From assembly GCA_030998015.1 (NCBI GenBank), contig JARWMV010000147.1, forward strand, positions 1 to 35,635: a stretch of DNA of 35,635 nt, read 5' to 3'. The translations under genes and the position numbers were made by a program. Positions 34,932 through 35,635 of this stretch are shown here, in pieces (within the stretch, counting starts at the first letter, position 1; each line of letters starts with the position of its first letter). The notes under the pieces were generated by a model. That model had not been told where the DNA came from and ran no database searches. It saw only the letters and a program-made list of their open reading frames with translations. Source of the stretch: Ceratorhiza oryzae-sativae. Its lineage: Eukaryota > Basidiomycota > Agaricomycetes > Cantharellales > Ceratobasidiaceae.

Positions 34932-35635
34932 GTATTTACCTGCAAAATGACACGGTATGCGGTATGTAGAATGTAGCATAGTCATGTTTGGGGTACAGAG
35001 TCAACGAGTTGTGTTTTGCTGGTTAACTGGTCGGTCTAGGGTAAGATTGGAAGCCATACTATGCGCTCTATTCTCATTATCATGTATTTAGCTGCAGTAT
35101 CATCTTGATCGACAAACAACTAAACCTTGCGCCGCTTAGGTCCTGGCCCCAGTCGCCTGATCTATGGCGTTAGATTCTCCCTCGATTTCCATTCATACAT
35201 TGTGTACCAGGTGCTGGTGGGTTTCCATCTATGAATGTATGTTCATCGCTCATCGGTTCGCATTCAATATCGCTGGTCGCACCGGCTGTGCCCTCCTGTG
35301 TTATTTGGGTAGCTAGCACGTGGTTTCCAAATTCGTAGGACCAAACGTAGTCACTAGTGAGTTATTCATGGAAGTGTGAGTCGGTTATAGATATATTGCA
35401 GATAGTAGCGCAGAGACAGGAGATGTACATGAGAGCCTGAGTGATACTATCTGGATCTCAAAGAACCCCCCTACCGGATTCTGACTGCCCCGTCGCCAGA
35501 CAGTTTCTCGCACTGTACAACACAGCATCCAAATTTGGTTTACTCTTAACCAGCAGAACACGATTATTAGATTCCGAAAACGTTGCGCGAAGACAACACA
35601 AATTATATTTAGCATACAACGTGACTCTGGGATCA

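Overview
The window looks like nuclear DNA of a filamentous basidiomycete, probably an agaricomycete close to Rhizoctonia/Ceratobasidium (the genus is an inference). The evidence is the short introns of about 45-60 nt with GT-AG and several GC-AG borders, a FunK1-type kinase fragment, a cellobiose-dehydrogenase-type flavodomain, and a high load of decayed retroelements. No rRNA, tRNA or CRISPR array could be supported.

Left third (1-9,900): a repeat-rich, transposon-dominated block. It holds the 3' end of an unrecognised spliced gene (to 387), a decayed zinc-knuckle ORF, a 392-bp LTR (1165-1556), and ten tandem units of about 150-197 bp (1817-3560) with almost no CpG. Next comes a decayed Penelope-like retroelement without a visible GIY-YIG endonuclease (3683-8255), followed by CCTAA repeats on the sense strand (8935-8957). 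A 1313-bp solo-LTR-like insertion (6290-7602) splits its reverse transcriptase. It is flanked by a 5-bp target duplication, and removing it plus one target copy restores the reading frame exactly. The C-terminal end of a DNA-transposon-associated protein (9003-9895) follows.

Middle (10,500-17,800): three minus-strand loci. These are a five-exon protein of 501 aa with a possible PD-(D/E)XK-like core, a FunK1 kinase fragment, and a 12-exon CSC1/OSCA-type stress-gated channel of about 890 aa.

20,250-27,330: a SAM-dependent methyltransferase and a seven-bladed-propeller lactonase on the minus strand. The lactonase is divergent from a secreted, stand-alone cellobiose-dehydrogenase-like GMC flavodomain on the plus strand. 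A lactone-producing oxidase class next to a lactonase class suggests a functional pair, but the oxidase copy carries a +1 frameshift.

Right part (27,300-35,635): decayed Prp43/DHX15-like helicase and pentatricopeptide-like genes, two copies of a hairpin-bearing dispersed repeat, a possible small secreted cysteine protein, and an intact small single-pass membrane protein. A 245-bp repeat at 34,685-34,931 is the inverted partner of 13,361-13,605, 21 kb away.
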